The notes under the pieces are model-generated. The model saw only the letters and a program-made list of their open reading frames with translations, made no database searches and had not been told where the DNA came from. Shown here piece by piece: positions 1 to 11,276 of a DNA stretch of 64,000 nucleotides; position 1 is the stretch's first letter, and each line of letters starts with the position of its first letter. Position numbers and translations under genes: made by a program. The DNA comes from Harmothoe impar (taxonomy: Eukaryota > Annelida > Polychaeta > Phyllodocida > Polynoidae). The stretch is from the NCBI GenBank assembly GCA_947462335.1, contig OX381710.1, forward strand, positions 61,264,842 through 61,328,841, written 5' to 3'.

Positions 1-340
1 CATTGACAATATGGGAATGTTTTTATGCATTGCTTTCAAATGTAAGAACATCAGGAAAAAAAATAACCTGACAGCCTTTGCAGTGTTTCTCGTCTTAACA
101 TCTCCGTTAATGACAATGATTGATCAGGATACTGCAAATGGGCCCTATCTAGTATTATTATTCCTGTCCCATAACAATCATTTTCCCTAAAAAGGTCTTG
201 CTATAGCAAGGATAGCGACTCTCTAATTGTCACTGTTGCTTCTTTATCTTCATTAACCTACTAAATCACTTTTATGTGCTTCAGGACAAACAACATGATG
301 GGGCTATTAAAGTCAATTATCTGCAGACTGTCCGAGCTGA
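1..340. other. non-coding flank
   Basis: AT-rich unique-looking sequence upstream of the minisatellite. I see no coding frame, RNA gene or repeat in it. Confidence 0.5.
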
Positions 341-1279
341 GGGGGGCTGGCAGGGGCTGGCAGGGGCTGGCAGGGGCTGGCAGGGGTTGGCAGGGGTTGG
401 CAGGGGCTGGCAGGGGTTGGCAGGGGCTGGCAGGGGCTGGCAGGGGCTGGCAGGGGTTGGCAGGGGCTGGCAGGGGCTGGCAGGGGCTGGCAGGAGCTGG
501 CAGGGGCTGGCAGGGGCTGGCAGGGGCTGGCAGGGGCTGGCAGGGGTTGGCAGGGGCTGGCAGGGGCTGGCAGGGGCTGGCAGGGGCTGGCAGGAGCTGG
601 CAGGGGCTGGCAGGGGCTGGCAGGGGCTGGCAGGGGTTGGCAGGGGCTGGCAGGGGCTGGCAGGGGCTGGCAGGGGCTGGCAGGGGCTGGCAGGGGCTGG
701 CAGGGGCTGGCAGGGGTTGGCAGGGGCTGGCAGGGGCTGGCAGGGGCTGGCAGGGGCTGGCAGGGGCTGGCAGGGGCTGGCAGGGGTTGGCAGGGGCTGG
801 CAGGGGCTGGCAGGGGCTGGCAGGGGCTGGCAGGGGCTGGCAGGGGCTGGCAGGGGCTGGCAGGGGCTGGCAGGGGTTGGCAGGGGCTGGCAGGGGCTGG
901 CAGGGGCTGGCAGGGGCTGGCAGGGGCTGGCAGGGGCTGGCAGGGGCTGGCAGGGGCTGGCAGGGGCTGGCAGGGGCTGGCAGGGGTTGGCAGGGGCTGG
1001 CAGGGGCTGGCAGGGGTTGGCAGGGGTTGGCAGGGGCTGGCAGGGGCTGGCAGGAGCTGGCAGGGGCTGGCAGGAGCTGGCAGGGGCTGGCAGGGGTTGG
1101 CAGGGGTTGGCAGGGGCTGGCAGGGGGCTGGCAGGGGCTGGCAGGGGCTGGCAGGGGTTGGCAGGGGTTGGCAGGGGCTGGCAGGGGCTGGCAGGGGCTG
1201 GCAGGGGCTGGCAGGGGCTGGCAGGGGCTGGCAGGGGTTGGCAGGGGCTGGCAGGGGCTGGCAGGGGCTGGCAGGGGCC
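341..1279. repeat. 10-bp G-rich minisatellite, about 93 copies
   Basis: Near-perfect tandem array of CAGGGGCTGG. The main variants are CAGGGGTTGG (about 18 copies) and CAGGAGCTGG (4 copies). One 11-bp unit with an extra G lies near 1121-1131 and shifts the register. The unit length is not a multiple of three, so every frame on both strands stays open and yields meaningless 30-bp-period proteins. Each unit has a GGGG and a GG run on one strand, so two-tetrad G-quadruplexes are possible. The unit shares GGCAGG with the classical hypervariable minisatellite core. Confidence 0.97.
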
Positions 1280-3473
1280 GTAATGAGGGACGTGGATCCT
1301 GCAGTCCCCGCACGGCGTGCAGCGCGTGGCTGGGCAGCAGGCAGTTCAACGCAGGCTAAAATGGAGTCAATTCAAACATGGCCGAGAAGACATGAGACGG
1401 TTCCCATCCCCTTCACCTATAGAAACCTGCGATAGATAACCATCAGGGCCTAAGAGGGATATAGCCCCTTTCACTCACCTTTGTCCGGCCTTAATTGATA
1501 TGTAGGCCTGATTTCTATGGGTGTGTGTTCAGCTTAATACCCCGGGTCTGGCGATGGGCACCCTGGAGGAGATATACCAGAGATGAAGATAACACCAGGA
1601 ATACAGGCTCTTAATGGCCTGCCTTTGGTGTACCCACCCAAAGCCCACTTGTACCGGAGTTCCGCCCCGCCAGCCCACCCTCTACCATGAGCGATCCTCT
1701 GTGTCCCGGCCGACAGGTCAATTGTGTGGCCGGACGGGTCAATTGGATCGCTAAAAGACATATCCATCAGAAGTGTGTGCAGTCTAGAGCTGACCGCTAC
1801 GGCACTGACTACCATCTGTCAATCTCACGTCCTGGCAGCCAAAGTGTCCGCCCCCATCCACAAGGCCCTGACATCTCTATGACCCCTGGGGGCAGACCTG
1901 GATCTAGCCCCCTGCACACTCAGCTAATTTGATGGCTTATTCAGGTGTAGTCCAAATACTTACAGTGGAAGCTTGCTAAGTATAACCCTTCGCATGACGG
2001 GTAAGCTTCACCATACACATGGCTGTATTTATGGAGAATAAAATCCCACTATAATTGAATCTCTCTACTTGAACTTTCCAGGGTCATGCTTGGAGAAATG
2101 AAAATGCTTTTCACAGGTGGATACACAAAGCCCAGCTCTTGCCGCAGTCAGGAGCTAGTTATTCTATTTTCCCATTGGCCAAGTAGTGATATTGACCAGA
2201 GGTAACACCTCCATTGAACCTATGGTAGGAACCAAGGTTCCTGTGGGTCATAAGGTCATGACTTGGAGAAATAATTGCTTTTTCAGCGTTTGCCATGCAA
2301 TTTGAAACTCACCTAAAGTCTATTGTACTCTATTCTGTCATTTTGAATGGGATCAGTGGCGGCAGGTTCACAGGGAATCAGATTGACTCCCAAACCCCGT
2401 TAGAGCCATGATGAGGTTTGTACTTTTAGCAGGACAACTCTAAATGCTAAGACACTGACACATCAGCCTGAGGCGAAAAACTTGCATTCAGAAGGTATTC
2501 ATTGGTATGTTGATGTATATGCTGTCAATAGACATTGTGAGAAGTTAAATGGGACCTGTCACACATTGCTCATGTCCTCAGGGTGTTGGGGTGTGCTGCA
2601 AATGGAATATTCTGCTGGATAATATTTACTAGTGTTGTGTGCGCTGACACATGTCAAATGCAAAATGTGTTTGCTTTACCCTCGAAGCCGCAGCCCAGAT
2701 CGTCCGAACACAATACTCTCCCATTTCAGAGCTGCATGTATATGCTATGTGATTCTGAATTTTCAGATCAAGCAGAATGACCGACAAAATGTCACGTATC
2801 AGGCAGATCTGACCTAAAGCCCTTTGAAATGTTATCACCAGTGGTGTAAGTGCGGTGAATAACGACGTGTGTGGCCGTGGGTCATATAGACTTACTGTAC
2901 ATTAATATTGCTGTCACACTGCCAAAGTGTGGAGGCATATAGACAGTGTGGTTTAAGCCTAGAGCATATAGAGCTTAAAGTTCAGATGTATCCTATGTCT
3001 TCAAACATCATAAAATGCCATTAGTGGGACCAGCGCTGCCTGCCCCCTGAGCCTGCTGCAGGAGGGCTTCCTGTCAGCTGTTAGCTGGTCAGGTGTCAGG
3101 GAGGGACGGGTTAACAGCGCCATATGACACTGCAGGCAGGGGGACTGCCAGGACAGCACCTACACAGCTTCACCCCCCCCCCCCTGGTACCAGGTCTACA
3201 GGTGCCGGCCGCCACACGCTGCAGCCAATACACACCTGGCCACACAACACCACTTCTTACCTGCATGTGGACTTAGTCCTTCAATCAGACTTTCATATTT
3301 TGAGCTTTCGTGTTTTGAATGCCAACATGAGAAAGGGCTTAAAGCCCCACCCGCCCTATACATAGGGATAAGTACCTGTCCCGGCTCCACTCCGACTATT
3401 ACTGTAGGGGTACCGGCATGTGTGCCTCTAAGGGAGTGGTCATTTTTTGGGGGTTGCCTGGAGCGTAGCGACC
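1280..3473. other. non-coding interval
   Basis: I see no gene and no clear terminal repeats. Short open frames here have neither recognisable motifs nor coding bias. A poly-C run lies near 3174-3184. Sequence from 3430 resembles the end of the AGGGAGTGGTCATTTTTT family seen at 6617-6957. Confidence 0.4.
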
Positions 3474-3494
3474 TGACGTTGCGCAGCAACGTCA
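3474..3494. repeat. perfect 9-bp-arm palindrome
   Basis: TGACGTTGC and GCAACGTCA are exact reverse complements separated by GCA. Each outer edge holds a CRE-like half site (TGACGT). It may be an end or hairpin of a small repeat, since the preceding bases resemble a MITE end. Confidence 0.7.
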
Positions 3495-3887
3495 TGGCAA
3501 TCCTATTAATGGTTTCGGTTTGCATGGGCGCCTAATGGGGCACTGTGACGTCACAAGACAGATTATAGCAACGAAAATAATATCATGGGAGCGCCAAAGA
3601 TAGGCCTACCTACCGCTCGTAGGCCTAGGCCAAATTACAAAAATCGTATTCATGTGACCCTAGCCAGACCAAATTCATAATAGATCTATAGGCTAACAGT
3701 GTAGTTCTCCGCATCGGGCCGCATGTGTAACTAAAAATAAAAACGTTGTAGTTGCCACATGTCGGCCAAAACCAAAACCATGTCGGCCAAAATTTCACCT
3801 GCCCGACGTGATTAAAACTGACCGGATAGTCTGCCGAGATAACTAGCCACAGTTTGCCGAGATAAACATGTCAAAAAAGAAACAGTT

Positions 3888-4345
3888 TGCCGTGAGAATG
3901 CACATAGGTATATATCATGAACATGAATTATACATTATATTAGCCCAGATATTGCTTAGCAACAAGCATCCATGTCTTATATTCTTTACCCCCTGCAAGC
4001 AGGACTCATTTAAACCATTTAAGCAAACTGCTGTTATTACATGTTGCTTGGTCTCTAGCTGAAAAGAATGAAGTCAATATATAGCATCTTGTTCATTCTA
4101 TGCTAAGGTAGTTATGTCATGAACATACATTTTAGCCCTGATATTGCCTCGCGTTAATCAACACATAAAGCAAACCACTGCTATTGCAAGTTGCTGTTGC
4201 AAATTGCTGGATCTCTCTCCCCAGAGAAAGCTATCTGTCTTGTTTGTGTTAACCCTTTTGCTGCTTTTTGAACTAGAAAAATCTGCTAAGTATCTGGCTA
4301 GGTAACCTCTCTGAGAATATACATGTACACATGAAGACTTTGGAT
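3888..4345. repeat. left arm of large imperfect inverted repeat
   Basis: Contains two tandem, diverged units of about 220 bp (about 3890-4105 and 4106-4340). Shared blocks include ATGAACAT, a GATATTGC block, AAGCAAAC and GTTGCT. The reverse complement of this arm matches about 5195-5690. No protein-coding content is evident. Confidence 0.75.
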
Positions 4346-4539
4346 GCAAAACAAAGTAAGCACCATTTCCGAAAAAGAGACAAAAATCTGACAAAGATAT
4401 GCGTTAGGGATGGTCATGTAATCCTTAAACAATTTTTACTAATTCACTTTTTTCCCACATATGATTAGGGTCTGTGAAGGATACACTCTGTTCCCAAAAT
4501 ACTATAATTGACCCCGGGGTGGCTTTCCAAAAAACACTA

Positions 4540-5104
4540 CCGTAAAACCTTGCTTATAAATCGACCTCACCCAGACCCCCCCCCCCCCCATAAACCACCA
4601 TTTTCGTGGCGCCAAAGTCTTGTGATGGGAAGAAATTATAGACCAATGCGCCAAGAAAGGGTGACTTTTTCAGAATAAAGTTGTGTTTACTTTGGTTTTG
4701 ACAGAATTCTCATAATATTGTATGTAATGGCTATGTCTGCAGCAAACGTCTGATAACAGAAGATTCACAGGACAATCATCTTTGTTCTAGAATATATTAG
4801 AATGCAGAATTTTGAGGTTATATTGATTTATTTGTTGCCCACACTTCAGAAATGTTCAAACATTTTAACAACAACTTTTCTGAAAAGTCGCCCTTTCTTG
4901 CTGCATTGGTCTACTACATGGAAAAACAATCCTGAATAAAATGTGTGTTTTACAGCATTATGCTTAACGGTTTTTAGGCCCCTAAATGATTTTCCTTTTT
5001 TCAAAACCTCACCTTTATGTCGAGTTGGACTTATGAGGGGAAAATTCGACTTATAGCAAATACAAACTCCAAATAAAAATTGACTTATAAGTGAGGTTTT
5101 AGGG
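4540..5104. mobile_element. pogo/Tigger-like MITE with TA duplication
   Basis: The left end CCGTAAAACC continues to CTTATAA; the right end reads CCCTAAAACC to CTTATAA in reverse complement. Both sides are flanked by TA (4538-4539 and 5105-5106), the target duplication of Tc1/mariner-pogo elements. Length is 565 bp with no transposase frame, so it is non-autonomous. It sits in the centre of the large inverted repeat. Confidence 0.75.
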
Positions 5105-5194
5105 TATATGCTCCATTGTTGGGATGGATACATTAGTGTAAAGTGAACAAGGAGCTATATATGACTTCATTCTGAACAGCTGGAGACTCAGCTG

Positions 5195-5301
5195 CCCAGA
5201 TTAGTACATATCTTCAGAGAGGTTGCCTAGCAAGATACTAGCAGGTATTTCTATTTCAATAGGCAGCAAAAATATTAACACAGATAGCTTACTCTCGGGG
5301 G

Positions 5302-5382
<81 letters not shown>

Positions 5383-5690
5383 GGCAACTTGCAAAACCAG
5401 TAGTCTGCTTGATGAGTTAATGATAGGCAATATCTGGGCTTATATATGTTCAGTTCATGACATAATAACCCTAACATATAATGAACAAGATGCTACATAT
5501 AATGTCTTCATTCTGTTCAGCTAGAGACCAAGCAACTTGTAATAACAGTAGTTTAAACGAGTGTTTAAAAGAGTCCTGCTAGCAGGGATAAAGAAGGCAT
5601 GGTTGCTTGTTGCTAGGCAATGTCCTCCGTCTAGGCTAATATAATGTATAATTCATGTTCATGATATATACCCACCTTACCATAGAATGA
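5195..5690. repeat. right arm of large imperfect inverted repeat
   Basis: The reverse complement aligns with 3888-4345. A clear anchor is 5206-5300 against 4210-4330, including AGCTATCTG, TTTTGCTGC, CTGCTA and the AACCTCTCTGA block. A (GA)n tract is expanded inside it. A third, more diverged unit continues to about 5960. Confidence 0.75.
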
Positions 5691-5933
5691 ACAATATGCT
5701 AGACACAACTTCATTCTGTATAGCTACAGTTAGAGGTGCTGTTGCTAGGCAGAAATAACAGTATCTCAGTTGCTAGGCAAGCTATGGGCCAATTCATGTA
5801 TAGGTGTACATGTTATGCTATAAATGCCTTAGAATATTGAATAAGATTATCCATATACCATCCAACAGTAATGCAACTGTATTTGGCTGTGTTACTATAG
5901 ATAAGTAGCAAAATATGTCTGTTGCTAGGCAAC
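5222..5933 (+). promoter_or_regulatory. cluster of RFX X-box-like motifs
   Basis: GTTGCTAGGCAAC is a perfect X-box-type palindrome at 5921-5933. Near matches are at 5222-5234 (GTTGCCTAGCAAG), 5609-5620, 5741-5750 and 5769-5780. A related TTGCTTAGCAAC lies at about 3951. The motif is a recurring part of the local repeat unit, so its number may reflect repeat copy number. Factor binding is inference. Confidence 0.35.
5306..5380. repeat. (GA)n microsatellite
   Basis: About 37 GA dinucleotides. At the matching place in the opposite arm (about 4211-4229) there is only a short CTCTCT plus AGAGA tract, so this looks like an expansion of an ancestral short purine run. Confidence 0.95.
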
Positions 5934-5960
5934 CATTAGAAATACAGAAAGATTAATCTC

Positions 5961-6616
5961 ACCACAAGATTCCCAATAGCTGATTTTGGGGGGGGTAGGC
6001 ATTGGTAGAAAAGCAATACCTCTTTTTTTAAAGAGACAGAGCTCCACTGAGCTCTAATTACAGTAATTAACTTAATTGGCTCAAAAATAGCTCAAATAGT
6101 GAAAATAAAAAATGGAGCGGTATCTTATCTTTTTTAGCACATTTGAAACTATAGAAATCAGTTGAGAAACTACCATAACCACAAAATTCCCACGGAAATA
6201 CAGTTGCCCCCCCACTATATGTCACAGGATGGATACCAGTTACAGTCAGATGCAATAGTGTTGGGGGGCGTAGGTAGGCCCTACATAGAGGCTCGAACTG
6301 TCTTTCAGCAGCCGATGGGAAGAGGTGGAGGTTCACGACCTATAGACAGTGTAGTAGGCCTACAATATTGTGCTAGGCCTAGACCTAGATCTACCTCTAT
6401 ATAGTGCACCTACACATTTGGTTTTATCTAGGCCTATCCCCCACCCCATGCATCCATCAATTGCTATAGGCCTACCGGGACCGGGATTGATGGGTGCATG
6501 GCTGGGGGAGGGGGGGGCACAGTAGACACAATTGTTGTGGCCTAGATCCATGTCGAGTTTGTATCATTCTGTAATAGATTGATTTGCCCGGTTGGGGTGG
6601 CAACCCCGACCGTCTT
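5961..6616. other. non-coding interval
   Basis: Mixed unique sequence with poly-G and poly-C runs and several TAGGCCTA-type motifs (6350-6480). No gene is seen. Confidence 0.4.
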
Positions 6617-6957
6617 AAAGCCACATTTTTCTTGTTAACAACAGGGGGGGGGGGGGGGGTCGGTGGATTTTCGCGCAAGCGGGTCGAAATGTTTTTGGTC
6701 CCCCCCCCCCCCGCGGAAGGGGTCACAAATTTTTCGGTCCCCCCCCTAGGCAGGTTGAAAATGAGCGTTGCCGACCCCTTTGAGCTATAGTAACGCGCGG
6801 GCTTTTTCGCTAAAAAGGGGTGTAATTTTTTTGGTCCCCCCCCTCAAGAGGGGTCCAAATTTTTTTGGTCCCCCCCTTCAAGGGGTCCAAACTTTTTTGG
6901 TCCCCCCCCCCCAAATCCACCAACTCCCCCCTGTTGTTAAAAAATGACCACTCCCTA
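6617..6957. mobile_element. MITE with internal tandem repeats
   Basis: The left end (CATTTTT, then TTAACAACAGGGGG and GGTGGATTT) is the inverse of the right end (AAATCCACCA, CCCCCTGTTGTTAAAAAATG). Between them are four diverged units of about 30 bp, each with TTTTTGGTCCCCCC followed by AAGGGGTCCAAA. No transposase is present. A second partial copy lies at 19863-19935. Confidence 0.65.
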
Positions 6958-9577
6958 AGGTTCTTTTGATGGAGTCATTCAGTAGACGGTGGCAGGTTCT
7001 GTATTTATCATGTTTGATGGAGTCATAAACATGTCAATTGGGATATTTCCACTGCCATGTAGTAAACGTTGGAATCAATTATGGGTTATTTGGATTTTAG
7101 ATGCAGTATTGATCTAATACACGAGCACAGGAATGTGTTAGATAGACACACACTAGGCCACTTTATCTAGAATGTTAGAAGGCTAACCTGTATCTAAGTC
7201 AGTGCCCGGTGGAGTTGGCTTCATCAGCGTCACGGCCTTTCTACAGCACTCAACTCGCCCTACTGTTAGTCCCACCTGTTGAAAGCCTGTTCCTGCCAGG
7301 TACACCGCCCCTGCCATTTCAACTGCCTCAATTTGTAAGAGAACCCTCAGTGATTCTGTATCCGGAGACCCTAATCTCGGGGTATTAGGATCAGATAAGG
7401 AGGGTGCGACAGTTACCGTCGTTAGGGGTTAGAGGGGTAGTTACCTGTCCCTGTATAATTGGGGACTTGCCTCCAGCTAACACAAGGCCTCCCTATACCC
7501 CATAGAGTGGAGTATCTACCCTACAGACCGTCTGTGGGCGGCTCCTGAATACCTGCTGGGTGCCTGGGCTGCAGGTGGCAGCAGCCTTCAGGACGGTGTG
7601 CCTGTAGAGGTGTGTGGTAACGGCATGGTACGGTGTGGAGGCAGGCTACAGGTCGGGCATCGGGGAAATTGAGCATGAAGATGGTAGAGATAGGCCGCTA
7701 TAGTGGTTACTGCAAGTCAACACAGGTGGGGCTAGCTCCCAGCGCTGGCTGCCTGCTGGCTGCCTGCTTACCCATCACACACTTGGCATCTTCTTATGAG
7801 GAAAGCCACAATCTGTATGCACTGTACATGGTTTGAATGGAAAAGCTTTAAGAGGGTTTTGTAAGTCGTGTCTGTGTTTAAGGGAATGAAATGACACAAG
7901 GAGGTATTTTGAGACCATACTTCGTGACAATAGGGAACAACACTATGGCGTTAAAAGAAACCTCCGACACAGAACATGGTAGCCATCAATGGTAATATCG
8001 GCCGTGTACAAAAACACGGTATTGCATCACGTGGTTATGAGCCAACAATGGGAGTGAGAGTAAAGAAATCATGTTCACTAATGCATTCCCATCAGTGTAG
8101 CAAAGAGAACACAAAGGGAATCCTATTGTCTCAATTTGATGACTATGTTCCCTATATATTATTATGTCCATATACGCAACTCTATACTGTACATACTGCA
8201 GACACAGACATATAGGACAATTACTAATATTACAGGTAACAGAAACAAACACAGATTTGATCTTTGAAATAATTAATGGCATACAGTGTAGCTTTAATCT
8301 GAGTGACAACAGAAAAACAACATCAGAGGAACTGCAGGATACCTCGAGATAGGATCAGCCTTCATGAGATGAACTATGAGAAAACAGTTTGTCTGTGGAT
8401 TGATCTCCGATTGAAATACTAGACTGCATCACAGTGATCCCCTGGCGATACACGCCTATCTCCTCTATCTCCCGCTCAGATTACAAAGTATGGCGAGTGA
8501 AAGGGAAAACAATGATTACATCAAACTCTATTAGTTATATGTTCTTCTTCTTCTGAAGCCACCCACTAAGGCAAAGTAAAGTATTTACCTGGGACTGCAA
8601 TAGTGTGCACTCCCCCTACATAAATTATGATTGTGAATCTCTAGTTCTACAAAATACATGTTAACTAATGCAGTACCTGATGGCATGTACTGTGGCGTGT
8701 GGATAGGAGATGGAAGTGTAGGAAGGAGGTACCAAATTCACTTTGAGAGGTTTCAGTCTTCATAATGCAAGGCACATATATATGGATAGGTTCAACTTCT
8801 AAGGTCATGCTGAAGCCCCTGAATCATGTGATGAGTAATCATGATATATATTTTCCAAAATGGCATGTACCATTATCTTTCACTACTTTCTGTACATTTC
8901 CCATCCAACCAATTATTACCCACCTACTCCCCCATCCCTACCCCATCCCTCCCCCATCTCAACCCCATGTCCCTGGCATTAACTGCACTCTGCCCTCTTC
9001 CTCCAGAGGGCTTTTTGGCTGCATGTGTGCCCTTATTAGGTTGGAGAGGATTAGTGGCAGGGGTGGCTTGATGGGGCCCAAGGCTGGACCAATCATTTAG
9101 CAGCTCTGGACGCCTGAATCATCACAACCCCGTCCGGCAGGTCAGCAGGGGGGGGGGGGGGTCGGCCGGCGTCCAACAGGCCACGAAGGGTCACCGGCAC
9201 CACCAGACCCTCACCAGCCCTCTTCACAAATATTGAAGATCAACAAGGTTCAGTATGGAACTCGCAGCATGTGGTCCCGCCAGGCCTAATGAACCTGGCC
9301 CCAACCCTGTCCCTCAACCCCGCCTGAAAAATATCTGTGGCCAGTGGGAATAGGGGTAGGGGGTCTGCCCGCACTCACCCCGGCCTGGACATCGTTCAGT
9401 GGGACAAACAATATCAGCTGAGGGCACCGGGCATGGACAACAGGACCTAAGAGGGTAAGGGGGGGGGGGGACTTGGAGTGGAGAAGAGGGGTAGAAGTTG
9501 AGCTGTTGGAAATATGAAGTGTTTATCAAGTATGGGAGGTTATTCTCTCTCCAAAGGATGTCTGCGAGATGTTGATG
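6958..9577. other. non-coding interval
   Basis: I see no convincing gene. Short open frames (for example 7986-8309 and 8765-9100) have no domain or neighbour support. Poly-G runs occur at about 9148 and 9460. Confidence 0.4.
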
Positions 9578-10044
9578 GTCCTCATCCCGGGGGGGGGGGG
9601 CACTTCATATATTTTGTATACACAGGTGTGCGGCTGGGAAGGGCACTTTTTGAGCAAAATCCCCCTCACCAAGGGTCTGCTTTTCACCAAAATCCCCCCT
9701 CACCAAGGGTCAATTTTCACCAAAATCCCCCTCACCAAGGGTCACTTTTTGGAGATTTCAACAAAATCCCCCCAAAAAGGGTAACTTTTTGCCAAAATTC
9801 TTTGCAACAAGGGTCACTTTTGACCAAAATTCTTACACCAAGGCCGACTCCTCGGGGAAAATTGCTAAAACCTAGGCACTTTTGTCCAAAATCTCCCTCA
9901 GCAAGGGTCACTTTTGACCAAAATCCCCCTCACCAAGGGTCACTTCTGACCAAAATCCCCCTCACCAAGGGTAAGGGTTGTCAAAGGGCCAGCCACACAC
10001 CCGTGTCAAAAAAAAATTGAGTACCCCCCCCCCGGGGTCCTCAT
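9578..10044. mobile_element. hAT-type MITE with 8-bp TSD and tandem core
   Basis: GTCCTCAT occurs at 9578-9585 and again at 10037-10044, flanking a 451-bp element that starts CCCGGGGGG and ends CCCCCCGGG. The inverted ends extend inward to the ACAGGTGTGCGGCTGG / ACGGGTGTGTGGCTGG block. The interior is about ten diverged copies of a ~30-bp unit, ACCAAAATCCCCCTCACC then AAGGGTCA. It encodes no protein. The open plus-strand frame across it is a by-product of the repeat. Confidence 0.85.
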
Positions 10045-11213
10045 TCAACATTGTTTGCAGTAGAATGCACCTTGGATATCGTCCTCACGTATACTCTCAC
10101 GCACACACTCACGTACACTGATGTATACCGTATCACACGTACACCCTCACGCCCACAGCACCACTCTACCACGCGTCTTGTGATCATACAGCTTCAAACG
10201 TGCATCCTTGAGGGACGCCGTATTAGATGGCTTCTCTATCCCTATGCTCTTCAAACTGGCACGTCTGGTTATCTGTTGATATAAACCTCCTGTGTGCCTC
10301 CTACATATTGCTTTTCATTCATCTACTCTTGCGGGGACGTGCTCTAGTGCCACCCTTCGGTCTACACACGTCTATCATTATTTGAGGCTGCTCCCACCTC
10401 TGCTCCCTCACACGCTGTCTCCTATCCAAGGCCTTGGTAAACTCCCCCTAATTTCCTGCCCATACAGCTGCATCTGAGATTGGGGCCGCGTGATTACCCA
10501 ACAAATGTGTCTCCTAAGGTATCATTATGGCGTGGCTCTCAAGAAATTGCCCCTCTTAGGTCGAGATCCGACCCCTCTCAGTACGACACATTATTGCCTG
10601 CTCGCGCCAACTTATATAAAGCTTGTTGCCAGGTGCTGCCGCCCCCCGCCAGCCCGGGGTGACTTACTGCCTTTACTGGAGGACACTATTGGAGGGGGAG
10701 ACGGCTCCTCCCTGCAACTTCATGTCACATGTGTCAGTTTAAGAAAAGGTAATAGTGTTTATTAAAGGCCACAGCAGTGGGCATGAGATTGGAGGTGTGC
10801 GTGGTGTGAGAAGTGGGAGAATCATTTCTGTAGCTTTTTATGGAGGTCCTTTGTATGAATAAACGCTGTTTGAAATCACACCAGAATCACCAGGGCGCAT
10901 TGAGATAGTTTCCTAGCCTTCTATGCCTGCTCTCGACTTCCATTTCACTCCTATTCACCTTCATGTATATTTAGTTTAAATGATGTATCATTATCTTGAC
11001 ATGTATGCTTTGGGGCAACTCCCGAGTTAACATCTTTTGAATTCAGTCCCGATGTGCATATTCAATGACGATCGGGAAGATGAGTGTACATGAATTCATA
11101 GCCATTGGCTATCATCAGCTTATAATGCAAATAAGGACGAAACCACATTACATATGCAGAATTTCTTGGGGTACATATATCTACGTGTTTACACATGGGT
11201 TTGGAGTGTTGGT
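10045..11213. other. non-coding interval
   Basis: Contains a CACGTA/CTCACG simple-sequence stretch at about 10085-10150. No gene or element boundary is recognised. Confidence 0.4.
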
Positions 11214-11276
11214 CCCCTGACCAACCCATGAGGCCAAGATGGCGAAGCCATCAAGGCCTCATGGGTTGGTCAGGGG
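11214..11276. repeat. 30-bp-arm hairpin with 3-nt loop
   Basis: The arms 11214-11243 and 11247-11276 pair with two mismatches around GAA. The arm begins CCCCTGACCAACCCATGAGG. A related palindrome, TTGGTCCTCTGACCAA, lies near 11375. This could be a short foldback element or a transcribed hairpin. Confidence 0.85.

Noticed and set aside
261..1435. Long open frames on both strands with GWQGLAGAGR-type or PLPAPASPCQ-type repeats
   Set aside because: They are translations of a 10-bp tandem repeat. All frames stay open because the unit contains no stop in any register.
5223..5477. Frames translating to poly-RE or poly-LS
   Set aside because: By-product of the (GA)n microsatellite.
9514..10020. 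168-residue frame with NPPHQGS repeats
   Set aside because: Lies wholly inside a MITE's tandem core, and the period explains the open frame.
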